Part shown: one piece after another, positions 37,404 to 46,603 of the stretch
Layout: every line of letters starts with the position of its first letter
Position numbering within the stretch: position 1 is the first letter of the stretch
From: Sulfurivirga caldicuralii
Lineage (GTDB): Bacteria > Pseudomonadota > Gammaproteobacteria > Thiomicrospirales > Thiomicrospiraceae
Reading direction: 5' to 3'
Assembly (NCBI RefSeq): GCF_900141795.1
Contig: NZ_FSRE01000003.1
Location: 1 to 64,000 of the forward strand
DNA length: 64,000 bases
The notes under the pieces: generated by a model
The model's database searches: none
Seen by the model: only the letters and a program-made list of their open reading frames with translations
What the model was told of the DNA's origin: nothing
Program-made: the position numbers and the translations under genes

Positions 37404-37589
37404 TCAGCAGTCGCTGTCGGCATCCTTGTTGGGATCGTAGCCACCATGCGCAGGTGCAGCAGCCGGTGCCTGCTGCTGTTGAACAGCTGCCTTGGCCTTT
37501 TCCTGTGCAGCATTTTCATCCCCGCCCTTGGAACAGGCGGATACGGCAGCAACAAACAGCGCCATCAGGGCGATACGAAACAGTTTCAT
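37404..37589 (-). CDS. Small Ala/Gln-rich lipoprotein
   Basis: This 61-residue precursor has a signal peptide and lipobox ([10 protein letters not shown]), giving a mature lipoprotein of about 43 residues. The mature part begins [20 protein letters not shown], is then Pro/Ala-rich and ends DADSDC with a terminal cysteine. The ATG at 37589 has GGAGAG upstream, and a terminator follows directly, so it looks like a real single-gene unit. No function can be assigned. Confidence 0.75.
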   Translation of the reverse strand: MKLFRIALMALFVAAVSACSKGGDENAAQEKAKAAVQQQQAPAAAPAHGGYDPNKDADSDC

Positions 37590-37672
37590 GGCATGACTCT
37601 CCATTTAAGGTTTAAAACGGCACCCGCATTATACATTAGCGACCGCTGAAACACGCCTCGGCAAGCGCGTGC

Positions 37673-37951
37673 TTACTTTTCAAAGCTGTCAGGGGCAATA
37701 CCCTGCGCTTCTAGGAAGTGACGTAGTTTCATCACCTCGTCCTTGCTCTGAATCGCCGAACCGTGATGCGGCAGAATCACGACCACTTCGCTGCCATCCT
37801 CTGCCTTGATCTTGGCGTGGTTGTTCTTGGTAATCTCGATTTCAAAGCCAAGGTACTCAACCAGATGCTCCACCGCCTTCCAGTCCAGATTGGTGCTGAC
37901 CGGGTGGGCGAAAATAGTTTCCAGCGTATGACGATGCTTGCGTGCACTCAT
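37673..37951 (-). CDS. HicA-like small protein, no HicB partner
   Basis: This 92-residue protein resembles solitary HicA/YcfA-type proteins (double-stranded-RNA-binding-like fold). The N-terminal HRHTLETIFAHPVSTNLDWK is followed by EHLVEYLGFEI, then a central KNNHAKIKAEDG where HicA toxins have their catalytic His, then VILPHHGSAIQSKDEVMKLR. No HicB antitoxin gene is adjacent, so it is probably not an active toxin-antitoxin pair. Family placement is tentative. Confidence 0.7.
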   Translation of the reverse strand: MSARKHRHTLETIFAHPVSTNLDWKAVEHLVEYLGFEIEITKNNHAKIKAEDGSEVVVILPHHGSAIQSKDEVMKLRHFLEAQGIAPDSFEK

Positions 37952-37992
37952 GGTTTTCTCCTAATTTGAAGGGTTTGCGCAGATGCTTCCAT

Positions 37993-38652
37993 TTAAGCAC
38001 ATCCTAATGTTTTTTCCAATGCGTGCAGCCGTTCGGGGGTGCCCACGTCACTCCACAGCCCTTCGAAAACTTCGCCTGTGACAGTGCCCTGCGCCATGGC
38101 TTCGCGCAATAGCGGCGCCAGCGGACGAAAACCGGGGGCCACGCCACGAAAGAGCTTGGGCGACAACACACTCAGGCCACTGAAGGTCCACGGCCCCTGC
38201 GGCGTCACTCGCCCCGCCTCAAGTCCAAAGTCGCCATCCGAATTATGGGCTGGGCTCGGCACCAGCACCAGATGGGCAAGGCCCTGTGGTGGCTGAAAGC
38301 GGGCATAGTCATACTCGCTGAAGACATCGCCGTTAATAACGGCAAACGGCTCATCCCCCAGCCACGCCAGCGCCTGCACAATGCCGCCGGCGGTCTCCAG
38401 CCCCCCTGGGGGCTCAGGTGAAAAGATAATCTCCAGATCCAGCGTGCAAGCCTGCAGAAACGCTTCGATCTGTTCAGGCAGCCAGGCACCATTGACCACC
38501 ACACGCCGAAAGCCGGCATTCGCCAGCTTGTGCAGATGCCACGCCAGCAACGGACGCCCACACACGGGCAGCAGCGGCTTGGGTGTGGTATCAGTGAGCG
38601 GACGCATGCGTTTGCCGCGACCGGCCGCAAGCACCATGGCGGTATCAAGCAC
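37993..38652 (-). CDS. murU: N-acetylmuramate 1-phosphate uridylyltransferase MurU
   Basis: MurU converts MurNAc-1-phosphate to UDP-MurNAc in the peptidoglycan recycling route that bypasses de novo UDP-MurNAc synthesis. The 219-residue nucleotidyltransferase has AMVLAAGRGKRMRPLTDTTP, then PKPLLPVCGRPLL, AVINGDVF and SDVGTPERL. It starts with GTG at 38652, with AGGAGG six bases upstream, overlapping the amgK stop by 8 bases. Confidence 0.92.
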   Translation of the reverse strand: MLDTAMVLAAGRGKRMRPLTDTTPKPLLPVCGRPLLAWHLHKLANAGFRRVVVNGAWLPEQIEAFLQACTLDLEIIFSPEPPGGLETAGGIVQALAWLGDEPFAVINGDVFSEYDYARFQPPQGLAHLVLVPSPAHNSDGDFGLEAGRVTPQGPWTFSGLSVLSPKLFRGVAPGFRPLAPLLREAMAQGTVTGEVFEGLWSDVGTPERLHALEKTLGCA

Positions 38653-39655
38653 GCGGTGCCTCCTCGAAGGCAGGTAGGACGACTGATTCGACCCACTCGG
38701 CCAGCGCGTTGGTTTCGCGATAATTGCGCCCCACCTCGGCGATATAACGCAGCGTATTGGGAATGTCATCCAGATAGCGTGCCTTGCCGTCGCGCAGCCA
38801 CAGGCGTGCAAAGATGCCGGCCGCCTTCAGGTGGCGCTGCACGCCCATCAGGTCAAAGGCGCGCACGAACGGGACATGATCATTGCGCTGCTGCAGGCCT
38901 GCATCCACCAGGCGATCAAAATAGGCATCCCGCCACTGGGCAACCTTTTCCTCCGGCCAGCGCACATAGCAGTCGCGCAGCAGCGACACGGCGTCATAGG
39001 TAAGCGGGCCGGCCACCGCGTCCTGAAAATCGAGAATGCCCGGATTCGGGTCGGTCACCATCAGGTTGCGGCTGTGATAGTCGCGATGCCCGAATACCGC
39101 CGGCTGCGCCTGCGCCGATTCCACCAGCGCCTGCACCGTCTCTGTCCACGCCGGCGGCATTTCAAGACCCAGGTAGCGAGTGATCAGCCAGTCTGAGAAC
39201 AGCTCCATCTCTTCGTGCAGCAGGCGGGCATCATAGGGCGGCAGCTGCGACAGGTAGGCATCGCCACGGGTCTGCAGGGTCACCAGCGCATCCAGGGCAT
39301 CTGCATAGAGGGCATCGGCCGTGGCATCGTTCAGGGCAGTCTGATAATCGATGGTGCCAAGATCGGTCAGCAGCAGAAAGCCGTTTTCACGATCCCACGC
39401 CAGCACTTGTGGCACATGCAGCCCCATCTGCGCCAGCCAGCCGCTGATACGCACAAAGGGTTCACAATCCTCGTGCTGTGGCGGCGCATCCATGACGATA
39501 AAACGCTCATCCCCCCGACGCACACGAAAATAGCGGCGGAAACTGGCATCGGCCGAAGCCGATTCCGGCACGGAGAAAGGGGGGTCCCCGACTTTTTCAC
39601 GGGCGATGATTTTCAGCCACGCCTGCAGCTGCTCCAAACGGCTATCCTGCTCCAA
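38645..39655 (-). CDS. amgK: N-acetylmuramate/N-acetylglucosamine kinase AmgK with repeat insertion
   Basis: AmgK phosphorylates the anomeric carbon of MurNAc/GlcNAc for MurU. The protein has an aminoglycoside-phosphotransferase fold: ASADASFRRYFRV (nucleotide loop), catalytic FGHRDYHSRNLMV and the metal motif ILDFQDA. Near the N-terminus the stretch EKVGDPPFS is encoded by repeat copy 5, just before the conserved SADASFRRY. I prefer a TTG start at 39655 (336 residues), with AAGGAG six bases upstream; an ATG at 39691 lacks a ribosome site. It is divergent from lptD. Confidence 0.9.
   Translation of the reverse strand: MEQDSRLEQLQAWLKIIAREKVGDPPFSVPESASADASFRRYFRVRRGDERFIVMDAPPQHEDCEPFVRISGWLAQMGLHVPQVLAWDRENGFLLLTDLGTIDYQTALNDATADALYADALDALVTLQTRGDAYLSQLPPYDARLLHEEMELFSDWLITRYLGLEMPPAWTETVQALVESAQAQPAVFGHRDYHSRNLMVTDPNPGILDFQDAVAGPLTYDAVSLLRDCYVRWPEEKVAQWRDAYFDRLVDAGLQQRNDHVPFVRAFDLMGVQRHLKAAGIFARLWLRDGKARYLDDIPNTLRYIAEVGRNYRETNALAEWVESVVLPAFEEAPRA
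39575..39600 (-). repeat. Dispersed repeat copy 5 (inside amgK)
   Basis: On the minus strand GTGAAAAAGTCGGGGACCCC continues into CCTTTC. It is read in frame by amgK as EKVGDPPF. The frame differs from copy 1, which is read as KKSGTPL in the same direction. Confidence 0.85.
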
Positions 39656-39695
39656 ATTAGGCTCCTTGCGGCTAAAATGGGCCACATTCATTCAC

Positions 39696-41915
39696 GTGGC
39701 GCCTATTTTGAATCGACTCGCTCTGTTTTTCAGCCTCTTTTTGCTTTCAAGCGCCGCAGCGGCCAGCTGCGCGCGCCCATGGCTACTGCCGCCGCGCTCG
39801 CTGCCGAGCAGCGGCCCGACGCACGTATGGGGCGTCAACCTCAACGCCACCCGCACGCAGGTCACGCTCACCGGTGACGTGGAACTGTTGCGCCCGCGTC
39901 TGTATCTGCAGGCAGGGCAGCTCAGGTGGGATCGCCAAAACGACGTGATCACGGCACGGAATTCGGTCAGAGCGCAGACGGATCAGGTAATGCTGAAAAC
40001 CGATCTGCTCACCTGGTGGCGCCAGCAGCAGCGCGTTGCCACCAATGCCGTCATCTTTCAGCTGCGAGACCGCAACGCGCGGGGCAGTGCCGCACGCTTC
40101 GAACACCGCCACAAGGCGCAGACGAGCAATCTGAAACGTGCACAACTGACCACCTGTCCCCTTGGCACGGACGACTGGTTTTTTCGTTTCAGCGACCTGA
40201 AAATCGACCAGAAGGCGCAGCGTGCCTACGGAACCCATGCCTGGTTCGACTTTTATGGCGTGCCGCTGTTTTACAGCCCCTACATCAGTTATCCGCTCAA
40301 TGACCGCGCCTCGGGCTTTCTTATGCCTGTTTTTGAAAGCTATCAGTCCCCCAATCGCACCAGCAGCAGCTGGATTGTCGGAATCCCCTACTACTTCGCA
40401 CTGGCCCCCAATTACGACGACACCCTCACCGTGCTGCAGATGCAGGACCGCGGCACACTGCTGGACAACGAATTCCGCTATCTGACCCCGCGCCAGCACG
40501 GCATGCTGACCTTATCCGGCATTCAGGATGAAATCGCTTCCAGCCAAGGGATTACCTGGACCGACGCACAGGGGCAGCACCACACCGGCAAAACGCTGGA
40601 TACGCGCTGGCGGCTCAAGTGGATCAGCCAGTTTCGCCTCACCGACCATCTGCGCGGTCAGGTGGACTGGCACGAGATCTCCGACCCGGACTTCTATGCC
40701 GACATTCCGCTGGAAAGCGCCTACAGGACCGCCAGCACCCTCCCGCGCACCCTGCAGCTGGACTGGCGGCAGGACAACGTCAGCGCCTTTATTCGCCACC
40801 GCGACTATGTACGCCTGCGTAACGCCGGCTATAACTATGAAACCCGCCCGCAGCTGGGCATCACCTGGCAGAAGGCGCTGAGCCGCACCTGGCGGACGCA
40901 GCTGTACGCGGAAAACAGCTGGTTCGAAATCCCGGTCGCCGGACACACCAAGCCCGAAGGCCAGCGGCTGCGCCTGAAGCCCACACTCTGGGCCCGCTGG
41001 AACCGTCTCTGGGGCGACTGGGGCGCAACGTTGCAGATGAATGCAGTGAGCTACGAGCTCATCAGCCACGCACCACAAAAACGGCTGGACAGCGCCGTAC
41101 CCACGGTGAGTGTGGACGGCCGCCTGATTTTCGAGCGGGACATCCACCTGTTCGGCAAACCCTGGACGCAGACGCTGGAACCCAAACTGCAGCTGACATG
41201 GACGCCCTACGTGGACCAGGAGACCCAGCCGCTGTTTGACACTGGCACGCGCAGCCTCAGCTTCGACAATCTGTTCGCCCTCAACCGTTTCAGCGGCGGC
41301 GACCGCGTGGGCGACACGCTGCGGCTTTCGGCGGCGCTGACCACCCGCCTGCTGGACACTCGCGGCAAAGAGCGCCTCAGCGCAGCCATCGGTCAGGCGT
41401 TTTATCTCACGCCCCGCTACGTTACCCTGGGCGCCAATCGGAAGGATGACAGCCGCTACAGCCATATTTTTGCCCAGCTGCGTGCCCACAGTGGGCCGCT
41501 GTTCAGTGACAACGTTGCCGAGATCAACCCGGCCGACAGCAGTGTGCGCAACCTCACCAACCGGCTCGCCTGGCGGCAGGATCGCTTCACCTTTCTGCTC
41601 AATCACCAGTTGGCCAACAACCTGCAGAGCAACGAAGAACAGACCCTTGCCAGCGGCTTCTTCTGGCAGCCCCACGGCCGCTGGCAGCTGGGCGCCTACG
41701 TCAATTACGACCTCAAGCGCGACCTGCGCAGCGAAACCAATTACGCCCTCGGCTACGACAACTGTTGCTGGCGCACCGAGCTGCGTCTGGAGGAAACAAA
41801 GCTGGCGGACGGGCGCTATAATTACGGCTTCCAGTTTGTCTTTGTACTCAAGGGCATCAGCACGCTGGGCACACCGATGTCGCAGCTGCTGAATGAAAAA
41901 ATCGGCGCGTTCTGA
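39696..41915 (+). CDS. lptD: LPS assembly outer-membrane protein LptD
   Basis: LptD is the outer-membrane beta-barrel that, with LptE, inserts LPS into the outer leaflet. The 739-residue precursor has a signal peptide (NRLALFFSLFLLSSAAAA), an N-terminal OstA-like domain, and a C-terminal 26-strand barrel. The four cysteines that form interdomain disulfides in E. coli are present: SCARPW, LTTCPLG and the adjacent pair in GYDNCCWRTEL. GTG 39696 is the likely start; TTG 39708 is possible. The 5' end nearly touches divergent amgK, leaving almost no promoter space. Confidence 0.93.
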   Translation: MAPILNRLALFFSLFLLSSAAAASCARPWLLPPRSLPSSGPTHVWGVNLNATRTQVTLTGDVELLRPRLYLQAGQLRWDRQNDVITARNSVRAQTDQVMLKTDLLTWWRQQQRVATNAVIFQLRDRNARGSAARFEHRHKAQTSNLKRAQLTTCPLGTDDWFFRFSDLKIDQKAQRAYGTHAWFDFYGVPLFYSPYISYPLNDRASGFLMPVFESYQSPNRTSSSWIVGIPYYFALAPNYDDTLTVLQMQDRGTLLDNEFRYLTPRQHGMLTLSGIQDEIASSQGITWTDAQGQHHTGKTLDTRWRLKWISQFRLTDHLRGQVDWHEISDPDFYADIPLESAYRTASTLPRTLQLDWRQDNVSAFIRHRDYVRLRNAGYNYETRPQLGITWQKALSRTWRTQLYAENSWFEIPVAGHTKPEGQRLRLKPTLWARWNRLWGDWGATLQMNAVSYELISHAPQKRLDSAVPTVSVDGRLIFERDIHLFGKPWTQTLEPKLQLTWTPYVDQETQPLFDTGTRSLSFDNLFALNRFSGGDRVGDTLRLSAALTTRLLDTRGKERLSAAIGQAFYLTPRYVTLGANRKDDSRYSHIFAQLRAHSGPLFSDNVAEINPADSSVRNLTNRLAWRQDRFTFLLNHQLANNLQSNEEQTLASGFFWQPHGRWQLGAYVNYDLKRDLRSETNYALGYDNCCWRTELRLEETKLADGRYNYGFQFVFVLKGISTLGTPMSQLLNEKIGAF

Positions 41916-41950
41916 GCACCATGCCTGCGCGCCACAATCAGGATGGATCC

Positions 41951-42916
41951 ATGAAGAAAACCCTGCTGTTTGTTCTCGCGCTGCTGCTGGCCGCGCCTGC
42001 CTTCTCCGCCCAGCTGCTCGACCGCATCGTTGCCGTGGTGGAAGACCACCCCATCCTGCAGAGCGAGCTGGATCAGGCCACCTTCGAAGCCCTCAACCGC
42101 CTGCGTCAGCAGAGCATCACACCGCCACCGCTGAATGAGCTGCGCGAAAAAGTGCTCGAACAGCTCATTCTGCAGCAGGTGCAACTGCAACGGGCACAGC
42201 GCCGCGGCATTCAGGTCACCGACGAGGAAATCAACGCACAGCTGCAGCAACTGGCTGTTGCCAATGGCTTGACGCTGGAGCAGTTCATTACCGCCCTCGA
42301 TCAGCAGGCGCCGGGCCATTTCGACACATTGCGCAAACAGATCAAGGAACAGCTGATGATCCAGAAACTACGCCAGCTGGAAGTGGTCAATCAGGTCAGC
42401 GTCACCCGTGAAGAGCTGCAGCAGTTCCTCAAACAAGCCAACCAGGGCAGCACAGTCAGCTACCACCTGCGCCACATTCTCATTCCGCTGCCCAACACGC
42501 CCACCCGTGAACAGGTGGCTGCCGCCGAGAAACAGGCCAAGGCACTGCGCGACAAGATCGCCGTCGGAGCCGACTTCGGACGCATGGCGGTGGAACACTC
42601 TGCCGGTGCCGAAGCGCTGCAGGGTGGTGAACTGGGCTGGCTCAAGGCCAGCGAGCTGCCCGACAGCTTCCTCGAAGCAGTCAAGACCCTCAAGCCCGGT
42701 CAGCTCAGCCCGGTCATTCGTACCGCCGGCGGCTTCCATATCCTGCAATTGGTGGACAAGCGCGACGAGGCACTCAACCCGGTCGCCCAGCAGCAGGCGC
42801 TCCATGCGCTGCGCCTGCGCAAGGCCAACGAGCTGTTCGACCTGTGGCTGCGCCGCCTGCGCGACGAAGCCCACGTGGAGATCTATCTGAACGATCCGGC
42901 CACGCTGAAGCCATGA
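41951..42916 (+). CDS. surA: Periplasmic chaperone SurA, single PPIase domain
   Basis: SurA escorts outer-membrane proteins such as LptD to BamA. The 321-residue precursor has a signal peptide ([20 protein letters not shown]), the SurA N-domain ([20 protein letters not shown]) and one parvulin domain (about residues 170-275; [12 protein letters not shown] to [13 protein letters not shown]). A C-terminal helix completes it. E. coli SurA (428 residues) has two parvulin domains, so one is missing here. It overlaps pdxA by 4 bases. Confidence 0.92.
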   Translation: MKKTLLFVLALLLAAPAFSAQLLDRIVAVVEDHPILQSELDQATFEALNRLRQQSITPPPLNELREKVLEQLILQQVQLQRAQRRGIQVTDEEINAQLQQLAVANGLTLEQFITALDQQAPGHFDTLRKQIKEQLMIQKLRQLEVVNQVSVTREELQQFLKQANQGSTVSYHLRHILIPLPNTPTREQVAAAEKQAKALRDKIAVGADFGRMAVEHSAGAEALQGGELGWLKASELPDSFLEAVKTLKPGQLSPVIRTAGGFHILQLVDKRDEALNPVAQQQALHALRLRKANELFDLWLRRLRDEAHVEIYLNDPATLKP

Positions 42917-43896
42917 GCCGAAGACTGGCCATAACCAGCGGCGAACCGGCGGGCATCGGCCCCGATCTGGTCGTTCAGCTGGCACAGCACCCCTGGCACG
43001 ATGAACTGGTGGTGCTGGGGGATGCCGAGGTGCTGCAGCAGCGGGCCGCCCTGCTCGGCCTGCCGCTGACCCTGCGAGAGTACAATCCCGACCAGCCGCC
43101 TGCGCCCAGCGCTGCCGGAGAACTCACCCTGTTGCACATTCCGACAGACGTCCCCGTTCAGCCTGGACAACTCGATCCGGCGAATGCACCCCATGTACTT
43201 GCCATGCTCGAACGCGCCGGCAGCGGCTGCCTCAAGGGTGAATTTGCTGCGGTCGTGACGGGTCCGGTTCACAAGGGCGTCATCAACGGTGCCGGCGTGC
43301 CCTTCAGCGGCCATACCGAATTCTTTCAGGCCCTGGCCGGGGTGGAACGGGTGGTGATGATGCTGGCCACCGAAGGACTGCGCGTGGCGCTGACCACCAC
43401 ACACCTCCCCCTGCGGGACGTGGCCGATGCCATCACGCCCGAGCGACTGGAAACGGTATTGCGCATTACCCACGCCAGCCTGCAACGGCAGTTCGGCATC
43501 CGTGAGCCGCACATTCTTGTGGCCGGTCTCAACCCCCACGCGGGCGAAGGCGGCCATATGGGCCGCGAAGAGATTGACGTGATCGAGCCGGTGCTGGAAG
43601 CGCTGCGTAAAGAGGGCATGCTCCTGACCGGACCGTTGCCGGCCGATACGCTGTTTACACCCCATCACCTCAACCATGCCGATGCCGTGCTGGCCATGTA
43701 TCACGATCAGGGCCTGCCGGTACTGAAATACAAGGGCTTCGGACGCGCGGTCAACATCACCCTCGGCCTGCCGTTCGTGCGCACCTCGGTGGATCACGGC
43801 ACGGCGCTGGATCTGGCCGGCAGCGGCAAAGCCGACGCCGGCAGTTTTCACACGGCCATTGAAACCGCCCAGCGCATGGTGGCGCATACAGCATGA
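42913..43896 (+). CDS. pdxA: 4-hydroxythreonine-4-phosphate dehydrogenase PdxA
   Basis: PdxA is a Zn- and NAD-dependent enzyme of pyridoxal phosphate synthesis. The 327-residue protein opens with [14 protein letters not shown] and has [20 protein letters not shown], the metal histidines ([16 protein letters not shown]) and the C-terminal [20 protein letters not shown] overlaps the surA stop (ATGA) and its own stop overlaps rsmA likewise. Confidence 0.96.
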   Translation: MSRRLAITSGEPAGIGPDLVVQLAQHPWHDELVVLGDAEVLQQRAALLGLPLTLREYNPDQPPAPSAAGELTLLHIPTDVPVQPGQLDPANAPHVLAMLERAGSGCLKGEFAAVVTGPVHKGVINGAGVPFSGHTEFFQALAGVERVVMMLATEGLRVALTTTHLPLRDVADAITPERLETVLRITHASLQRQFGIREPHILVAGLNPHAGEGGHMGREEIDVIEPVLEALRKEGMLLTGPLPADTLFTPHHLNHADAVLAMYHDQGLPVLKYKGFGRAVNITLGLPFVRTSVDHGTALDLAGSGKADAGSFHTAIETAQRMVAHTA

Positions 43897-44681
43897 GTAG
43901 GCACAAGCACAAGAAGCGCTTTGGTCAGAACTTTCTGCACAACCCGCGCGTCATCGAGCGCATCGTCAAGGCCATCCGTCCGCAGCCAACGGATCATCTG
44001 GTGGAGATCGGCCCCGGGGAAGCCGCCATCACCCTGCCGCTGGCACGCAGTGGCGCCCGCGTGGACGTCATTGAAATCGACCGCGACCTGATCCCGCGCC
44101 TCGAAGCGCTGTTTGCGCCCCATGACAACGTCACCCTGCACGCGGCCGATGCGCTCACCTTCGACTACAGCACGCTGGACCCCAAGCCGCTGCGTGTTGT
44201 GGGTAATCTGCCCTATAACATCTCCAGCCCACTGCTGTTCCACCTGCTCGACTACCGCGACCACATTCGCGACATGCACTTCATGTTGCAGAAGGAAGTG
44301 GTGGATCGCATCGTCGCCCAGCCGGGCAGCAAGACCTATGGGCGGCTCAGCGTCATGATCCAGTATTATTGCGAGGCGCAATACCTGTTTACCGTCGGGC
44401 CGGGCAACTTCAACCCGCCGCCGAAGGTGGATTCGGCCATCGTGCGCCTCACACCACGCCCCTTTCCCGTTCAGGCAAAAGATGATACCCTGCTGTCCGA
44501 CCTGGTGAAGCAGGCCTTCTCGCAGCGACGCAAGACACTGCGCAATACGCTCAAGGGCTGGCTGGACGACACCGACTTTGAGGCGCTGGGCATCGATCCC
44601 GGTCTGCGCGCTGAAGCGCTGCCCGTGGCCGATTTTGTCCGTCTTGCCAATCATCTGCATCACAAGCGGGTGCACGATTGA
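43893..44681 (+). CDS. rsmA: 16S rRNA dimethyladenosine transferase RsmA (KsgA)
   Basis: RsmA dimethylates two adjacent adenines near the 3' end of 16S rRNA. The 262-residue protein has [12 protein letters not shown], the SAM motif [15 protein letters not shown] and the catalytic [11 protein letters not shown]. The [14 protein letters not shown] segment in the C-domain is typical. In E. coli apaG follows; here apaH follows directly, sharing one base. Confidence 0.96.
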   Translation: MSRHKHKKRFGQNFLHNPRVIERIVKAIRPQPTDHLVEIGPGEAAITLPLARSGARVDVIEIDRDLIPRLEALFAPHDNVTLHAADALTFDYSTLDPKPLRVVGNLPYNISSPLLFHLLDYRDHIRDMHFMLQKEVVDRIVAQPGSKTYGRLSVMIQYYCEAQYLFTVGPGNFNPPPKVDSAIVRLTPRPFPVQAKDDTLLSDLVKQAFSQRRKTLRNTLKGWLDDTDFEALGIDPGLRAEALPVADFVRLANHLHHKRVHD

Positions 44682-45523
44682 TGGCAACCTATATCATCGG
44701 TGACCTTCAGGGCTGTTTCGATCCCCTGCTGCAGTTGCTGCAGCAGCTGAACTACAACATCGCCACCGACGAGCTCTGGTTCGTGGGTGACATCGTCAAC
44801 CGCGGTCCGCAATCGCTGGAGTGTCTGCGTTTTGTCAAAAAGGTGGTTGAAGCCGGCCGCGGACGCATGGTGCTGGGCAATCACGACTTCCATCTGCTGG
44901 CCCAGGCTGCCGGACTGGAACGCTTCCGCTCGCGCAAGGACACGCTGCAGCCGATCCTGGAGGCGCCGGATCGCGATGCCCTCATCGACTGGTTGCGCCA
45001 GCAACCGCTGCTGGTTCGACATCCTGTCTATCCTGCCGTCATGGTGCACGCCGGCATTCCGCCACAGTGGAATCACAGCGAAGCCGCCGCCCACGCCGAC
45101 GAAGTGCACGACGTCCTGCGCAGCTCAGACTGGCGGGTGTTTGTGCGCGAACACCTTTTCGGGAGCGAGCCGACCTGCTGGAGCGATGCGCTGCAGGGCT
45201 GGGACCGCCTGCGCTATATCGTCAATGCCTTCTGCCGCATGCGCTACTGCGATGCCGACGGCTGTCTGGAATTCAAAGCAAAGGGCAAGCCCGGCTCACA
45301 GCCGCCTGGCTATCAGCCATGGTTCGTGCATCCCAACCGGCGCAACAAGGACATCGCCATCTTTTTCGGCCACTGGTCCACGCTGGGAGCCTTTGACGGC
45401 TACAACGTGCACGCGCTGGATACCGGCTGCCTCTGGGGTGGCCAGCTGAGCGCCTGGCGGCTTGAAGATGGCACACGCCACACTCTACAATGTCCGCAGA
45501 CCCTTCAACCCGGAAAAGCCTGA
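44681..45523 (+). CDS. apaH: Symmetrical bis(5'-nucleosyl)-tetraphosphatase ApaH
   Basis: ApaH cleaves Ap4A to two ADP and also removes NpnN caps from RNA. The 280-residue calcineurin-type phosphoesterase shows the metal motifs IIGDLQGC, FVGDIVNRGPQ and MVLGNHDFHLL, and the later HAGIPPQW and HALDTGCLWGG. The ATG overlaps the rsmA stop by one base. Full length. Confidence 0.95.
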   Translation: MATYIIGDLQGCFDPLLQLLQQLNYNIATDELWFVGDIVNRGPQSLECLRFVKKVVEAGRGRMVLGNHDFHLLAQAAGLERFRSRKDTLQPILEAPDRDALIDWLRQQPLLVRHPVYPAVMVHAGIPPQWNHSEAAAHADEVHDVLRSSDWRVFVREHLFGSEPTCWSDALQGWDRLRYIVNAFCRMRYCDADGCLEFKAKGKPGSQPPGYQPWFVHPNRRNKDIAIFFGHWSTLGAFDGYNVHALDTGCLWGGQLSAWRLEDGTRHTLQCPQTLQPGKA

Positions 45524-46402
45524 GTGGATCAAAACGCCGAACAGCTCCCCGCCTCGGAACCGCGCAGCGATGCCTTTGACGACAACCTGCCCACGGCGCA
45601 GGAACTGCTCGACCGCCTTAACGCCATCGATTTAACCCAACTGGACGTGGAGCTGGTGGCTTCCGAACTGCTGGGCCCGTGGAAATGGGCCCGTGTGCTG
45701 GCCATGCCCATTGGTGCACTGCTGCTGTTTCTGCTTACCTGGCTCGGCAGTTATTTCACTCATGTACTGATCAGCTTTACCGTCGCGGCCATTCTGGTTC
45801 TGCTGATTGGCAAGTGGCTTGACCGCTACGAGCGCAGTCTCAAGCTGCAGGCGCGTAAGGTGGTGGAAGGCCGCATTGCCGAGATCGAAGGCACCGACGG
45901 CCTGCTGCTTTACTTTCAAGACTTTCTGCCCAAGCGCTACAAGCCCCTGATCAAGGCGCTGCAGAAGGGGCACTACTATTACATTCCCCAGTACATCGAA
46001 GCGGTTGAGCTGCTGCGCAAGCAGCTGGACCCGGTCAAATTCCAGACATGGTGGCTGATAAAGCGCGACAGCCTCAAGACCCTGGGCAAACCGCTGCGCT
46101 ACTACACCTCCCGTGCAGAGCGCCTCAAACTGCTCTCTGACGAAGATCTGCAAACACTGCTGGAGCATGCCAAGGAACACGATATTCTCAATCTGCTGCT
46201 GCTCACCCACGACGAAGCGCTCGCCCGACGCGTACTCAACCTGCTCAGCGTCATGATCGCCAATCAGGTCAAGAACGACCTCTACTCCGTGCAGAAACTG
46301 GACGATGAAACGGCCAAGCTCTCGGTGGAACGCATTTTGGAGCTGGGCAAGAAGCTGGCACGCAAGGGGCAGCTCAGCGTCGAACCTGACTTCTTTGCCT
46401 GA
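45524..46402 (+). CDS. Uncharacterised two-TM membrane protein
   Basis: I do not recognise this 292-residue protein. It has a short acidic N-terminus, two adjacent membrane segments at about residues 60-95 (VLAMPIGALLLFLLTWLGSY and the next, VLISFTVAAILVLLIGKWL), then a 195-residue cytoplasmic or periplasmic part rich in Leu, Lys and Glu that looks helical. The GTG start follows the apaH TGA immediately, so it should be coupled. The tRNA-Arg promoter -35 lies within its last codons. No catalytic motif is seen. Confidence 0.75.
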   Translation: MDQNAEQLPASEPRSDAFDDNLPTAQELLDRLNAIDLTQLDVELVASELLGPWKWARVLAMPIGALLLFLLTWLGSYFTHVLISFTVAAILVLLIGKWLDRYERSLKLQARKVVEGRIAEIEGTDGLLLYFQDFLPKRYKPLIKALQKGHYYYIPQYIEAVELLRKQLDPVKFQTWWLIKRDSLKTLGKPLRYYTSRAERLKLLSDEDLQTLLEHAKEHDILNLLLLTHDEALARRVLNLLSVMIANQVKNDLYSVQKLDDETAKLSVERILELGKKLARKGQLSVEPDFFA

Positions 46403-46414
46403 ATTTCCTATAAT
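46386..46414 (+). promoter_or_regulatory. Promoter for tRNA-Arg
   Basis: CTGACT at 46386-46391 and a perfect TATAAT at 46409-46414 are spaced 17 bases apart, ending 13 bases before the mature tRNA 5' end. The -35 lies within the end of the preceding coding sequence. Confidence 0.7.
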
Positions 46415-46427
46415 GCTGCGCCACACC

Positions 46428-46503
46428 GCGCCCATAGTTTAACGGGATAAAACAGGGGCCTCCTAAGCCCCGGCTCCAGGTTCGAGTCCTGGTGGGCGCG
46501 CCA
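46428..46503 (+). tRNA. tRNA-Arg (anticodon CCT)
   Basis: This is a 76-base cloverleaf. The acceptor stem is GCGCCCA/TGGGCGC, with G as discriminator and an encoded CCA. The anticodon arm is GGGGC-CTCCTAA-GCCCC with anticodon CCT, reading AGG. The T arm is CCAGG-TTCGAGT-CCTGG. AGG is a rare arginine codon in GC-rich gammaproteobacteria. Confidence 0.95.
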
Positions 46504-46603
46504 TTTTCTCTATTGGTGGAATAAAACCCCGCTCTAAAACGTCTTCCTCATACAGCCAGTCATGCCGACTGATCCGCTTCACTGTCATTGAGGAGACTTC
46601 ATC

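Noticed and set aside
37673-37951. Active HicAB toxin-antitoxin module
   Set aside because: Only a HicA-like gene is present; the neighbours are a lipoprotein gene and murU, with no HicB-type antitoxin.
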